Assembly: GCA_009801015.1 (NCBI GenBank)
Contig: VHZZ01000479.1
Location: 185,657-219,742 of the forward strand
Direction of reading: 5' to 3'
Origin: Silene noctiflora
Lineage: Eukaryota; Streptophyta; Magnoliopsida; Caryophyllales; Caryophyllaceae
Length of the DNA stretch: 34,086 nucleotides
Of the stretch, positions 1 to 13,380 are shown one piece after another (position 1 is the stretch's first letter; each line of letters starts with the position of its first letter). The notes beneath the pieces were generated by a model, which was not told the origin of the DNA, searched no databases, and was given only the letters and a program-made list of their open reading frames with translations. The translations under genes and the position numbers were made by a program.

Positions 1-120
1 TAATATTTATATTTATATTATTATTATTATATTATACTTATCATATTTATTTTTTAGTTATTATTATTAATATATTTCATTATTATTATTATTAGCTGTT
101 GTTACAATCTTTTTATTATT
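1..120. repeat. AT-rich microsatellite tract
   Basis: Mostly TTA/ATT trinucleotide repeats with interruptions. No coding potential is seen. Confidence 0.8.
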
Positions 121-124
121 ATTT

Positions 125-287
125 CAGTTCAGTTCAGTTCAGTTCCATTAAGTTCAGTTCAGCTCCATTAAGTTCAGTTAAGCTCCATTAAGTTCAGTTC
201 AGTTCAGTTCAGCTCCATTAAGTTAAGTTCAGCTCCATTAAGTTCAGCTCCATTATGTTCAGTTCAGTTCAGTTCAGACAATTTCAG
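125..287. repeat. TTCAG pentamer / CTCCATTAAG minisatellite
   Basis: Runs of the pentamer TTCAG alternate with CTCCATTAAG units, so the tract is a compound minisatellite about 160 bp long. A degenerate relative, with CAACTCAATTCA-like units, lies at about 17780-17900. Confidence 0.85.
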
Positions 288-387
288 TCCAGAAGAACAA
301 GGCCTAAGGGTAAGATTATAAGTAGTCTTGAGATATGATTTTGATAACCTTTAAAACAAGACTCGCTCAAAACTACCAATAATCTAT

Positions 388-448
388 CAAAGTCTTAACA
401 AAGTTTTAAGTTGAGTCTTGGAAATCCAAGACTCAACTTAAGACTTTG
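388..448. repeat. Foldback hairpin with a perfect 16-bp stem
   Basis: Positions 406-421 and 426-441 are perfect reverse complements separated by the four bases AAAT. The pairing resumes further out: CAAAGTCTTAA at about 389-399 pairs with TTAAGACTTTG at 438-448, with a bulge on the left arm. This is probably the remnant of a small foldback element. A hairpin RNA gene is possible but unsupported. Confidence 0.75.
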
Positions 449-589
449 GGTGAATCTTGACCCCGCACTCAAGGAAAATTATCCAATGAATTGATCTCAT
501 GTGTTATTTCTTTTTGTAAAAGTGGAAAAGTAAAATTTGAGATGAGCCTGAGAAATAATGTATAAAGTCTGAGTTGAGTATGAACAATA

Positions 590-1765
590 AAGAAAGAAAA
601 CAAAATAAGCGTGGTCCGGTACGATATTCTGAACGACTCAAATTGAAATGTATAATACACGGTTTTCGGAATTCGAGAGTACCGGAACAAAATATTTGTA
701 AATCACGTGGATGACTCATCAGGTTTGATAAAGTAGTCACACAAATTTTGAGGAACAAACGGAGGACGACTGAGGTGCTGGAATACGATAAAGTACCTCG
801 AGTGAAACCCGTATAATAGTGAAAAATGGAATAATTATTGTATTTGGGGTTGAAATCGAATACAGCAGATCATAAAGCGACTCCAAACACGTGGAAAAAA
901 AAATCGGGAGCAAAACAAACGTGGTTGGGTACGACCTCTCGAACAGCTTAAATGAAAGTGTAAGTAAGTAATATACAGTTTTTGAGATTCAAGGAGCACA
1001 AAACAAATATTTTACGAAATCACAAGGAGCGGTTCTTCAGATCACATAAAGCAACCACGCAAGTTTTAATGAGCAACGAAGTCCATTTGAGGTTGCCTCT
1101 ATTTGATAACCTAGGGCGAAACTCGGATAATCGTAATAATCGGTTAATACTCTTGTTAGTTGGGGATGGAATCAAAGAGGGTAACTGGGTAACTTCTGAA
1201 GCGATCCGGGACATATGGTAGAAATGTCGGGAGAAAAGTAAACGTACCCGATACATCATCCCGAACAGAGCAAATTAAAGTGTATAATAAGTTGTTTTCG
1301 AGATTACAGGATCCCTAAAACAAAAATGTATGTAAATCACACAAGACTGCGCAAATATTAAGGAGTAACAGAGGACATTTGATGGTGTCAGTTCGTGATA
1401 AACTATTTCGAGTGATAATCGTGAAAAATGAATTAATACTTGATATTTAGGGGTGAAATTGAATAAGGTAATTCCTAAAGCGACTCCGAACACGTGGTGG
1501 AAAACTAAGAGAAAAAAAAACATGGTGTTGCATGACCTATTAAACGGCTCAAACTGAAGTGTATAATACACGATTTTTGGTATTTCGGGGTCCCCGAATA
1601 AAAATGTCTGTAAATCACTTTTATCGGGGAAGATAAAGCGGTCACACAAATTTTAAGTAGCAACGGATGACTTTTGGGGGTGACGGCATACAATATAACA
1701 ATGATTGAGATTTGAGAGTAAAAAAACGGTCTTGCAAATTTTGAAGAACAACAAACATTAAATTT
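590..1765. repeat. Degenerate ~300-bp tandem repeat, about four copies
   Basis: The same ordered set of short blocks recurs about four times: a GTGGTnnGGTACGA-like block, GTATAATACAC, TTTGTAAATCAC, GTCACACAAATTTT and CGACTCCAAACACGTGG. Block starts near 611, 921, 1243 and 1522 give spacings of about 310, 322 and 279 bp. The copies have diverged a good deal. ORFs here are short, mixed-strand and unconserved, so I treat this as a non-coding satellite-like array. Confidence 0.7.
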
Positions 1766-1779
1766 GTCCACCATTCGAA

Positions 1780-2010
1780 GTAGACCTGAAAAACGGGTCG
1801 AATGACACGGGTTCAGGACTAGTCAATTTCGGATTGGTTTTAGGTCGGGTTATTTCGGGTTCGGCTCATTTTTAGGTCAACTGATATCAAATTATTTGTG
1901 GAAAAAAATCAGTTTGCAACAATGAAATTCGGGACGGGTTATACTGGGTCGGGTCAATTTATATTCGGGACTTGAGTTCAAATATCGGGCTGGTCAATTT
2001 TACCAAGTCT
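1780..2010. repeat. GGGTCGGG-type simple-sequence tract
   Basis: A tract of GGGTCGGGTT, CGGGTTCGG and GACGGGTT words. Degenerate tracts of similar words, on either strand, occur around 16170-16320 and 16595-16720. No gene is seen. Confidence 0.6.
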
Positions 2011-2117
2011 ATTTCATAAGTAATAAGTCGACGACGAACCACGATTCAAAATAAAAAAGAAAAAAGAAACAAGGCCGAGTCCTCGAGAAATAGAGGCTCA
2101 TAGACTAGAAACGACAA

Positions 2118-2265
2118 AGCCCAAAACAAAGGTTATCATTTCAGAAGTCCAACGGACTCGAATTACATATAATGGCGTCTTCCATTTAACCCTCACACCT
2201 CACAGTATCTCAATTAGGGTTTTTCATCTTTCTGCCGAAACATCTAACTTCTCTCTCTACCCCAA
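2118..2265 (+). promoter_or_regulatory. RPS11 promoter: site II element, telo-box, pyrimidine leader
   Basis: AGCCCA at 2118-2123 is the reverse of a site II element (TGGGCY). TTAGGGTTT at 2214-2222 is the reverse of a telo-box (AAACCCTAA). A CT-rich stretch follows at about 2250-2265, just upstream of the ATG at 2286. Site II plus telo-box is the known arrangement in plant ribosomal protein promoters. The transcription start is not determined here. Confidence 0.65.
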
Positions 2266-2285
2266 CCATTTCTCAAGTTTCAACA

Positions 2286-4458
<2,173 letters not shown>

Positions 4459-5530
4459 TCACATTTGGTGCCCGTCTTTATTTCTTTTCGAGATCTTAAG
4501 TTTATTTCAGAAACCGTCTTTCAAGTTTTGATCATGTACTGGTAGAAGTATGTGTATGACGATATTAGAGTTTTTGGCTACTCGGTTCCTAAATTTGGTA
4601 TTACCAGATTATTTCAATCTCAGTCTTTTGTCAAATTCATTTATTTACCAGTCGTGAATTTATTTGAAACACCTTGAAGTAGTGCAAAACTAAAAGTCAC
4701 CCGATTTTGTTCCTGAATAACCAGACCAAATGCCGATTCATGGTGTTTTACTGCGACTCCCTTTGCTTCCTTAACAAGCCAAGCATTCCAAGTCGTCTCA
4801 GTTTGGTGTTTTGTTCGGTTTTTTGCTTAGGGTGTTCTACTTCCCGAGCTCCCTTTTGTCTTTTGGCATTCACCTTAAGTCCGATTCACTATCAGCGCTC
4901 TCCTACAATTAGCAATACAGGGGAATTTCGATAATATAATTAGGAATTAGGATGAAAGAAGTACCATGAAAGGGTGGAAAATAGAATTTCCGAGTTAAAT
5001 TGATGTGTTTACGCGGTGACTTTGTCGAGTTATCACAGCCACCGGAGTACGCAAGAATAGTAGGTGATCACCAAATCTAAGCATATTTTATGGAATGTTG
5101 AGAATTTCTTTAAACGACTATTCGACTAGTACTCCACTACTTGTCTACTCCCTATATTATTGCCTGGCAATTGTTTTTAATTTCACGATCATTTTGGTTG
5201 AAATAATAAGACGGGATTTTTGAAACCATTTTATGATCCAATATAACCATAATGGTTCAGCCAGTGTTACAACTCATGATACCTTGTTTTTTCAGAAGTA
5301 TTCACATTTATCTGTTTAATACTTTAATGGTCACAAAACCCGTTTTACTCTTTCAGACAAAAATAGCCCCGTCTGAAGGGATACCAACCATTTCAATTTT
5401 ATAACACTATTACAATTACAAAGAAATTACATCTGCAAATACAGGCTATTGTCAAAGTCCACCCTGATAAATTCTTCAAAATATTGAGGACTAATCCATG
5501 GTTTATTATTTTTTTTTCGAAATTCGGCTG
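4459..5530. other. Intergenic: RPS11 3' region and spacer
   Basis: Contains the RPS11 3' UTR and AT-rich spacer. ORFs are short and resemble no family I know. A 19-bp imperfect inverted pair (TAAGACGGGATTTTTGAAA near 5208 and its partner near 5671-5690) could mark an old transposon, but I cannot delimit one. Confidence 0.4.
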
Positions 5531-5531
5531 G

Positions 5532-5607
5532 TATAAATATCCCATGAATTTGCCATTGCTGCATCCCAAATAATTTCTTCTCCTCTCAATTACCATCCCC
5601 TATATAA
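5532..5607 (+). promoter_or_regulatory. Candidate TATA boxes for the flotillin gene
   Basis: TATAAATAT at 5532-5540 and TATATAA at 5601-5607 lie 150-230 bp upstream of the flotillin ATG. Either could set the transcription start. This is inferred from position and motif only. Confidence 0.3.
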
Positions 5608-5759
5608 TTTTTCTATCCCTAGTATTACTCATATTTCGGTTGAAATAACCCGACCAGAAAACATCCTCTTATTTCAAAAATCTCGTCTAAAAATTACGTG
5701 CCAAATTAGTAAACTTGAGACCTATTGTACACAATCCAGCTTAAGAACAATCGTACAAA

Positions 5760-8700
5760 ATGTACAGAATTGCCAGTGCATCAGAGTACCTGGTCATAAC
5801 CGGGGTAGGGATAACAGACATCAAGCTAGCCAAAAAGGCATGGGTTCTACCAGGGCAGTCCTGCACCAGGTTCGACATTTCTCCGGTCAACTACACATTC
5901 GAGGTGCAGGCAATGAGCTCAGAGAAACTACCCTTCATCCTGCCTGCAGTCTTCACCATTGGGCCGCGTGCAACAGACGATGAAAGTCTGGTAAAGTATG
6001 CTAAACTAATTTCACCCCATGATAAGCTATCTCACCATGTTAAGGAGTTAGTCCAGGGTGTGATCGAAGGTGAAACTCGTGTTCTAGCCGCGTCCATGAC
6101 CATGGAAGAGGTGTTCAAAGGAACCAAGAACTTTAAACAGGAGGTGTTTGAGAAGGTGCAGCTTGAACTTGACCAATTTGGGTTACTAATTTACAATGCT
6201 AATATTAAACAGTTGGTTGATATTCCTGGGCATGAGTATTTCTCTTATTTGGGTCAAAAAACCCAAATGGAAGCTGCTAATCAGGTTCGATTTTATGTTA
6301 AATTTAAGTATTTACACGGTCTTGCGAAAATAGTAAATGCTGGTGAAATTCTAGCTGAAAACTGAAAAACTAGATTATATGATCCATGAAGTGTTATGCT
6401 TTTGTCATACAAGATGAACATTTTGACCTATATTATTAAGATGTTATTATCTGACTTTGATGGTTAAATGGAGATAACTTTGACTCGACATTTTTATTAT
6501 ATAAACTTGAAAGATATTACTTTCATTTTTTTCTTTTCTTCCCATTTGACTTTTTGATCGAGATTTCAATATTTTTAGCTTAAATATCTAAAAAATTGTA
6601 ATGAATTATCATATGATATTGAATTACTGATATATTTGTATTTATCGTTCAAAAGTCTTTCACAAAATTATACTTTCCAACCGATAATTAATATATAAAT
6701 CTTTAAATACGTGGTCAAAGTATCGTATTGAAACTGTGCGGTCAAATGGGAATAAAATTGAAAAAATGGAGGGAACTAGTGCTGCTCCATAACATGTATT
6801 CACAATATTGAAAATATAGCCATGGATACTTAGATCAACTGGCAAAGGGTTGTTCCAGCTTAACCAGAGGTCTTGTGCTCGAGTCCTGAGAACGCAGTAG
6901 TGTTGAAACTCATGAGGGAGAGCTTTACTGCCCTAATAGTCCTACCCGACTCGAATCCGGATTAAACCGGATGGTTTACACCAAAAAAAAAAAAACAATG
7001 TTGAAAATATCAAATAATTAATCTTATTTTAATTGTTATTTCACTATTATTGATCACGTACTACAGTACGGTATTTGTAAATGGCTGAGGTAGAGAATGG
7101 TGTAAGTAAGATGTTGCCATTAAATATTTTTACATTTAATAAATTTATTATTATAAAGTTTTGTATTAAGACGAATTCTGAATAACCTATAGTACTTGAA
7201 AATTCATTTTTTGTGTTTTTTTATGAAATTTGGCCTACATGGAAGTTAAATGAAAGTTACTTTAATATTTTTTAGGAAGTTGATTTGGAAAAAAATATTT
7301 AGAAATTAATTTAAAAAATTTAACAAATTACATCTCTATATTTCTTGATTTTTAAGATAATAAAATTTTTAGTAAATGGAATCAAATTAGTCAAAAGATT
7401 TCGTAAGAATAACACTAAATGGAACCAAATTAATGACTAAATTAATAGTGAACCCACTTACTTCATTAGTTAGAATTTATCAAGAGTATTAATAGTATTG
7501 AGCGGGAATTTTTAAGTAGTGTTAGTATATTGAGGATTATTAATTTATTTTTTCGATGAGGATCAATTGAAAATGATCGTATCAAATGTACGAGAAGTTT
7601 AAGGGAAGTATTGTGTATTGTGCATTTAATTTCAATTAGTATTTTTTTTGCTCAAAATAGATTGACTACAATATTAATTGACTAAAATATATTCTTGCTG
7701 AAAATAGAAGAGGATATTTATTAATTGACTACAATATATTATTGCTGAAAATAAAATAGGATATTTATTAATTGACTACGATATATTATTGCTCAAAATA
7801 GAAGTGGATATTTTTGTGCAAGAAAGCAGTTGAGCGGGAAAAATGAACGGATTTCCTGAGAGTTGTTAATCTTTTAGTATATAGGGGATTCGTCAAAATT
7901 GAAGTGTATGTCATGTAGGCTAAGATAGACGTGGCGGAGGCGAGAAAGAAGGGAGAAATCGGATCAAAGTCGAGGGAAGGCGAAACACTGCAAAATGCTG
8001 CTGCAATCGATGCAGAGACGAAGATTATATCAGTACAAAGAACAGGACAAGCGAAGAAGGAGCAGTTGAAGGTGAATGCAGAAGTTTCAATCTTTGAGAA
8101 TGAAAGGAATGCTGAGGTGGCCAAGACGAATGCTGAACTGGCTACGAAGAAAGCTGGTTGGACGCGGGATGCTCAGGTTGCTGAGGTTGAAGCCGAGAAA
8201 GCGGTCAAGTTAAGGGAAGCTGCATTGCAAAAAGAGGTTGAAGTTTTGAATGCTTTAACTCAGACTGAGAAATTGAAGGCTGAGTTTCTGAGTAAAGCTA
8301 GTGTTGAGTATGAAACCAAGGTTAGTTCTTACTTCTTCCGACTCAACAGATTGTTTACGTTTGCTTTTTATGCGGCTTCTTTCTTACTTCCATAAGCTCT
8401 TTATTTCTTTCTTACCCTTGTTAACTGGTTTTGGGAATTACATTGTGTGACTGCTATTTCACGATAAAGAGAAATGCAACCTTAGCGAGTTATTTTGATT
8501 TATTCCATGAAAATATATTCGGGGTTAAAGAATACTGAGTTTTTGGTACGAGTTTGACACGAAAATTTATTCATACAAAAGGTGCAACAAGCAAATTGGG
8601 AACTATACCAACAACAAAAGGCAGCAGAAGCAGCACTATACAAGAAACAAAAGGAAGCTGAAGCCCAAAAAGCGTTGGCCGAGGCAACATTCTACACTCG

Positions 8701-9115
8701 ACAACAAGAAGCCGATGCTGAGCTCTACGCCAAGAAAAAGGAGGCCGAAGGTATAACTGCTCTTGCACAAGCCCAAGGCACATACCTAAAGACCTTACTT
8801 CAGTCTCTTAATGGGGATTACGCGTCTCTAAGGGACTATATGATGATCAACAATGGAATGTTCCAAGACATTGCTAAGATCAATGCCGGGGCTATCAACG
8901 GGTTGAACCCGAAGATTAGTGTGTGGACTACCGGTGGTGGAGGCGTTCAACTCCATGGGTCGGGTGATAGAGTGGTTGGTGGTGGTGCTGGTGATGCTAT
9001 GTCTGAGATAGCTAATGTTTATAAGACTTTGCCACCTCTGTTCACGACGGTCCAGGAACAAACTGGAATGGTTCCACCACCTTGGTTAGGTACTATGAAG
9101 AAAGGTAACAACTAA
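5760..9115 (+). CDS. Flotillin-like protein (SPFH/band 7 domain)
   Basis: Plant flotillin, a scaffold on the inner face of plasma-membrane microdomains, known in the family for roles in clathrin-independent endocytosis and microbe or symbiont responses. Exons 5760-6284, 7919-8320 and 8582-9115 join in phase 0 at GT-AG borders and encode 486 residues (Arabidopsis FLOTs are about 460-480). The SPFH domain covers roughly residues 1-190. Cys35 (GQSC) matches the region where animal flotillin-1 is palmitoylated. An Ala/Glu-rich coiled coil follows at about 190-360 ([14 protein letters not shown], then [11 protein letters not shown]). The C-terminal part has [18 protein letters not shown] and ends [13 protein letters not shown]. 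There is no transmembrane helix, as expected. Intron 1 (1634 bp) holds a SINE and a tandem repeat. An AATAAA at 9307-9312 is a likely polyadenylation signal. I cannot say which FLOT paralogue it is. Confidence 0.94.
6802..7010 (+). mobile_element. tRNA-derived SINE with 16-bp target-site duplication
   Basis: The body (6818-6994, about 177 bp) starts with a tRNA-like head. TTAGATCAACTGGCAAAG near 6829 resembles a pol III A box and GTGCTCGAGTCC near 6872 resembles a B box. It ends in a run of A. It is flanked by 6802-6817 and 6995-7010, which match at 15 of 16 bases, as expected for a LINE-mobilised target-site duplication. It sits in flotillin intron 1 in the sense orientation. I do not assign a named family. 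Confidence 0.85.
7645..7818. repeat. 47-bp tandem repeat in flotillin intron 1
   Basis: Units beginning TTGACTA at 7678, 7725 and 7772 have a 47-bp period. Each holds an AATATATT core, TTGCT(G/C)AAAATA and GGATATTT. A partial unit lies just upstream. The array ends about 100 bp before exon 2. Confidence 0.85.
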
Positions 9116-9874
9116 CAATGTTTGATCATCGACATAGAATTGAGTGAGTCGTGCTTCCCTCCGATTCAAGTCGTTAAGGTACATGGAAATGCATGTTTGA
9201 TTGGCAATACAGTCTGAGATTTGCAACTGTGGTGAAATTTGATTATTTCTGTTGTTTGTTGCTAGAATTTTACATGTAATGTGGTGTTGTAAATTGTAAT
9301 TCCGAAAATAAATATCGCAGTATTCTTTATTTGTCCTAATGAATTTGAAGCTTACATCCGGAAAACGATTACTAAAACCAATATACATTGACAGAATCAA
9401 AAATATCACTTACAGGAAGCATATAAACAACTAAACAAGCATTATCAGAACTCAGAAGAACATAAGTTATTCTATAATTAATCTAAATATAGGAAGAACA
9501 TAAACAGATTAATCGATCTGTACAACCAAAAAGATTACAAAATTACAGAATTTTTTCTACAATTTGAGGTCTATATATCATTACAGTAGCTATTTCTGCT
9601 GGTGTTCCTACTCCGACCTGTCAAAACTGACCAGATCCTGATGATCTGTTCACTCTTTTAAGTCTGCCTACACGCAGCTTATATTTGATCAATTTTGATG
9701 ATCTTCAACTCATAAGCTGAGTCCCATTTCTAGTATTGTAGGATCATGTAACAAGCAGATCAGTAAATGTTGATGTGGCTCAGTAAAATCATTCATTTCC
9801 CGTAAACAGTTACCGCAGTTTTACAGTTTCAGGAAATCCAATGTCGGGAGAATTCAGCAAGCAAATCTTGAAAA
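9116..9874. other. Convergent 3' flanks of the flotillin and KNOX genes
   Basis: No separate gene is seen. On the plus strand AATAAA at 9307-9312 suits the flotillin. On the minus strand AATAAA (TTTATT at 9326-9331) could serve the KNOX gene, in which case the two transcripts would overlap. A possible short final KNOX exon lies at 9608-9617. Confidence 0.45.
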
Positions 9875-12800
9875 TTACCTTTTGCGTTTGCTTTTCACTG
9901 CAGTTGAACTCGATGGGTTACTGTGCCAGTTTCTCTTTCTCTGATTGATGAACCAATTGTTGATTTGTTTCAGCTGCAAGCCTGTTTCCTGCACTAATCT
10001 TGCCTTGTCTTCCTCCTGCAATTATGAAAACCCATCAGATGATTAACTCGTTATATAGACATGTTACGACGACAACATTACACAGTGCTTCAGTCACTTC
10101 TGTCTATGATAGGCAGGAGGTCGGATGTACATAAGCTTAGCCCCGTGTTATTGGCACTAAGAACCTGTTTCTAAACGACTCAGGGAAAATGCGTCCTAAA
10201 ATTCATTGCTAATTCACAGCATCGGCGTACACATCTAAATTGAAAAAACAGCAATACGACTCCTCAAACTGAAAGCTTAAATTAAACGGAAAGAAGAAAG
10301 GAAAAGGAAACACACAGTTGGGTATGGCCATTTGGAATGAGACTGCCACCACGCCTTCAAAACAGAGGTGGTGTCACCGGGGAGTTTCCCAGCTCGTCTC
10401 TTACGCAGGATTTCTTCCCTTATGTCCACTATTTTCTCCTTGTATCCCTATATAAAAGTAATACAACAAGATATAAGTCACCAAATCACCTGAATAGCAT
10501 TCGAAGCAAATGCCACCAACTTTTTTTCAGTAAAATTCCATACCTGTTTAAGTTCATGCTTAAGTTCTAGTCTTACACGTTCCATGAGTGACCTTTCACT
10601 CTCAGTTGGTACTAGAGGTCCAAATCCCATAGTGTCCGGACTGTCAAAATTTCCGTCAAACAAGTTACTTTCACTATCTACTGGATCATCATCTTCTTCA
10701 TCTGACATAGTTGCTCCAGTACCTTCACCAGGAGCTATTCCTGCACATGATGGAATAAACAAAGTACCAGCATTAGAATTTTCAATTTTTTCACTACCCA
10801 CCAGCAAACGTATTTTCAGTACAAAAGCTTATATGATACGGTTGTATGCAGACGGATTTAGGTTGAGCTCACGCATACATGTGTCATTCTAACATTTCCT
10901 ATTCATTTTGCCATGGTTTTTCTCATTTTAACCGAAAAGTTAGCTTAGCTGATAATGTACATAGGAACTGCCTTTGTGGCTTGGAGTATTTTACAATGAG
11001 ACGAAAGAAATTTGAATACCTGTCAAGCTTTGAAGAGATTGCTCGATATCCCAGCAAGCCATCACGGCTTCCATAGCATGGACGCGGACATGCTGTTGTA
11101 GTTGCTCTTTGAAGGAACATAGCAAGAGTACATAATGTGTCTACAATGTAACACAAGGGAAAACATAAATAACACTTATCGAAAACACCCTCTTTTCAAG
11201 ACGAAATTAAACCAGCATCGAGTATAAGGTTATCGAAAACACAATGTAACGCGGATATGCTTAGGTTTAAATCCTGACTCCGCCACTTAGACAAAGTTAT
11301 GTACTTTCTAGCTAAGAGAAGAAACTCAAAAGTGAAAAGTTTTGTACTACCATGACATAGACTTCTACCAAAGAATAAACTAGCTTGACACCACTTTCAT
11401 ATATTCTTCATCTGCCTCATTATGATTCAAAAAATCAACATTCTTTAAACAGTTACCTAAAATTTTTACCTTTGTTTCTACTAGTAGCATGCACCACATC
11501 TATAGCATTTAGATGTATCATTTAACATTGAAAGTTTTCATGAATTATACATGTGGTTCAGAATGATTCTTTCATGCATCTAGTCGAATAAGAGATGCTA
11601 AAGGTGAACAATACATGTTTGACATCCGTCACATGACATTATTCACCTTTGTATTTAGCGTGGTGTTACGCTTCAAGGGTTTTACTCGATACCTCAAAAT
11701 ATTTCGAGTTGAACTTAACACATCTCTTTTAGGAAACAAAGAAGTTTACAAACTGTGGTGCCATAAGATGTGAATGTAGTTTGAGGAATTATACAACAAA
11801 AGAAAACAAAAATTATTAAATTAGAAAACAAACAAAAACCAATTATTAAAACAATTTAGAATTGCATAAAAAAAAATAAAAAATTCTTGCTACCCACCAA
11901 ACAAATTATAAACTTATGCTCCCACCACCACACCAACATGTTGAATTCTTGTACAGCACATTTTGAGTACAACCTAACCTTGGATTCTACTACATCCCCA
12001 TTATACTTCCTCATCCTACCATGCCTATTAATATTAATAAATTATTAATATTAATATTATTATTCATAAATTATTGTGCTCCTACCACCAAATAAACATG
12101 TCATTAATAAAAACATTTCAATTTTTCTTAACAAATGTTAGGATTTTATTTTAAGAAAGTATTTTTTTTTTTTTCATTTTATCATGAAATTTTGAGATAC
12201 CCAAAATTTGACATCAAAATGTGGGATTTTTCTCGATTTTTTTACTCCAATTTACTCTATTACGATACTAGCAGTTCACTCCTTGCTATATTTTCCTTTC
12301 CTTAACGTTAAATCTTGGTTCCGCTAATAGGGTATTAACAATATAAAAATAGGTCAATCAAAAACTCCATTAGCACATATTATAATGAGCATGAAATTAA
12401 AGCATCATCATACAATTAAAAACTCTAATTAGGTGACTCACCACCTTATCTAATACACTTCTAACAACCAATCAACCTAAAACTAGACTAATAAAAAAAC
12501 ATTAATTTCCAAAAATCATGAAAAATTAATTAGGCCTCGTTTGGTTCATCAAGGAATTCAACTAACATCAGAATTTTCAATTCAAGTGAATTGTATTCCT
12601 GTATACAAATTCACATGAATTCGGGAAAGTCGTTTGGTTGCGCATGTGGGAGTTGAATTCCACAGGAGTTGTGAACTACCTAGGAGGGGCTAGGTAGTTC
12701 AATTCCACCATTATGTAGGCATTCAAAATTCCTAGGAGTATTGAATGCCTACATTTTGCCAAAAAATTGGCAACCAAACATCCTCCCCTTTTTCTGGGAT

Positions 12801-13356
12801 TTTAATTTTCCCATGAATTAAAAGGGCAACCAAACGAGGCATTAGAATATTGCTCTAGTTGTCACACATCTACTAGATTATCATAGGATGGAAAAAAAGT
12901 AGGATCATTAAATAATTTCAGAAAAACCGTTATAATATAGGCGTTTTATAAACCCGAAATTGTAGTAATACTACGAGTAAGAAGATTATTTCGAGACGGA
13001 CGAAGAAGTTACGTTACCATGAACTGGTCGAGCTCTTTATGATCAGCAAGATTACCAACAGAACTACTAAGACCCGAGTATTTCGCGACCACATTTTGCG
13101 ACAGCGTGAGCTGCGCGTCGATCCTAGGTAGCTGATCCACCGGCGTGGCGATCTTTAAGCACGCCACGTGTGCTGCCAAAAGTTGCTCGTACAACGGGTG
13201 AGATAATACCTCGGCCTTCCACCTGGCATTTCGTAGAGTCAACTCGCTCGAGTTCGAGTCGTTGTCGACTGAGTCGAGATGGTGTTCGCGACTGAATTGC
13301 GCTGATGTCATTTGGTGGTGGATGTGGTGGTGGTGGTGGTTTTGGTGATACGCCAT
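9875..13356 (-). CDS. KNAT3: Class II KNOX homeobox transcription factor (KNAT3/4/5 type)
   Basis: Nuclear TALE-homeodomain regulator; class II KNOX proteins promote differentiation and pair with BELL partners. Minus-strand exons are 13356-13018, 11140-11020, 10740-10544, 10447-10316 and 10015-9875, all GT-AG, giving 309 residues. After a His-rich N-terminus ([10 protein letters not shown]) come KNOX1 (about 44-90, [19 protein letters not shown]), KNOX2 (about 105-153, [20 protein letters not shown]), an acidic linker ([14 protein letters not shown]), ELK (from about 212, [14 protein letters not shown]) and the homeodomain (about 234-293) with the TALE PYP insertion at 260-262 and helix 3 [10 protein letters not shown]. 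It is shorter than Arabidopsis KNAT3 (431 residues), mainly at the N-terminus. The last exon reads KSKRKR then TAA, but the stop overlaps a GTAATT donor; splicing to 9617 would give KRKRSE instead. The clade is clear; the exact orthologue is not. Confidence 0.94.
11141..12532. other. KNOX intron 1, distal part
   Basis: Large, AT-rich intron sequence with poly-A/T runs and TTAATATTAATA words around 12030-12060. I see no gene or RNA in it. The proximal part of the intron holds a MITE. Confidence 0.6.
12530..12844 (+). mobile_element. Tourist-like MITE, copy 1 (KNOX intron 1)
   Basis: The element at 12533-12841 starts GGCCTCGTTTGGTT and ends AACCAAACGAGGCA, and is flanked by TTA on both sides (12530-12532 and 12842-12844). 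TIRs of the GGCCT(C/T)GTTTGG type with a 3-bp TTA target duplication are typical of Tourist-like PIF/Harbinger MITEs. Inner palindromes, such as GAACTACCTAG with CTAGGTAGTTC, give a multi-hairpin fold. It is a close relative of the copy at 13916-14231 but in the opposite orientation. Confidence 0.9.
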
Positions 13357-13380
13357 GTCGAATTGAGATGAGAAGGTTGG

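Noticed and set aside
125..287. TTCAG-rich tract as a telomeric repeat or CRISPR array
   Set aside because: The unit is not TTTAGGG, and there are no unique spacers between regular repeats; it is a simple minisatellite.
1275..1774. Minus-strand ORFs of 124 and 89 codons in the satellite-like array
   Set aside because: They overlap each other in different frames inside a tandem repeat and look like no protein family.
5208..5690. Possible transposon bounded by a 19-bp imperfect inverted repeat
   Set aside because: Only the 19-bp ends agree (about 17 of 19); no flanking duplication or related copy was seen, so boundaries cannot be supported.
7786..8124. 112-codon minus-strand ORF opposite flotillin exon 2
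   Set aside because: It is the antisense shadow of the Ala/Glu-rich coiled-coil coding sequence.
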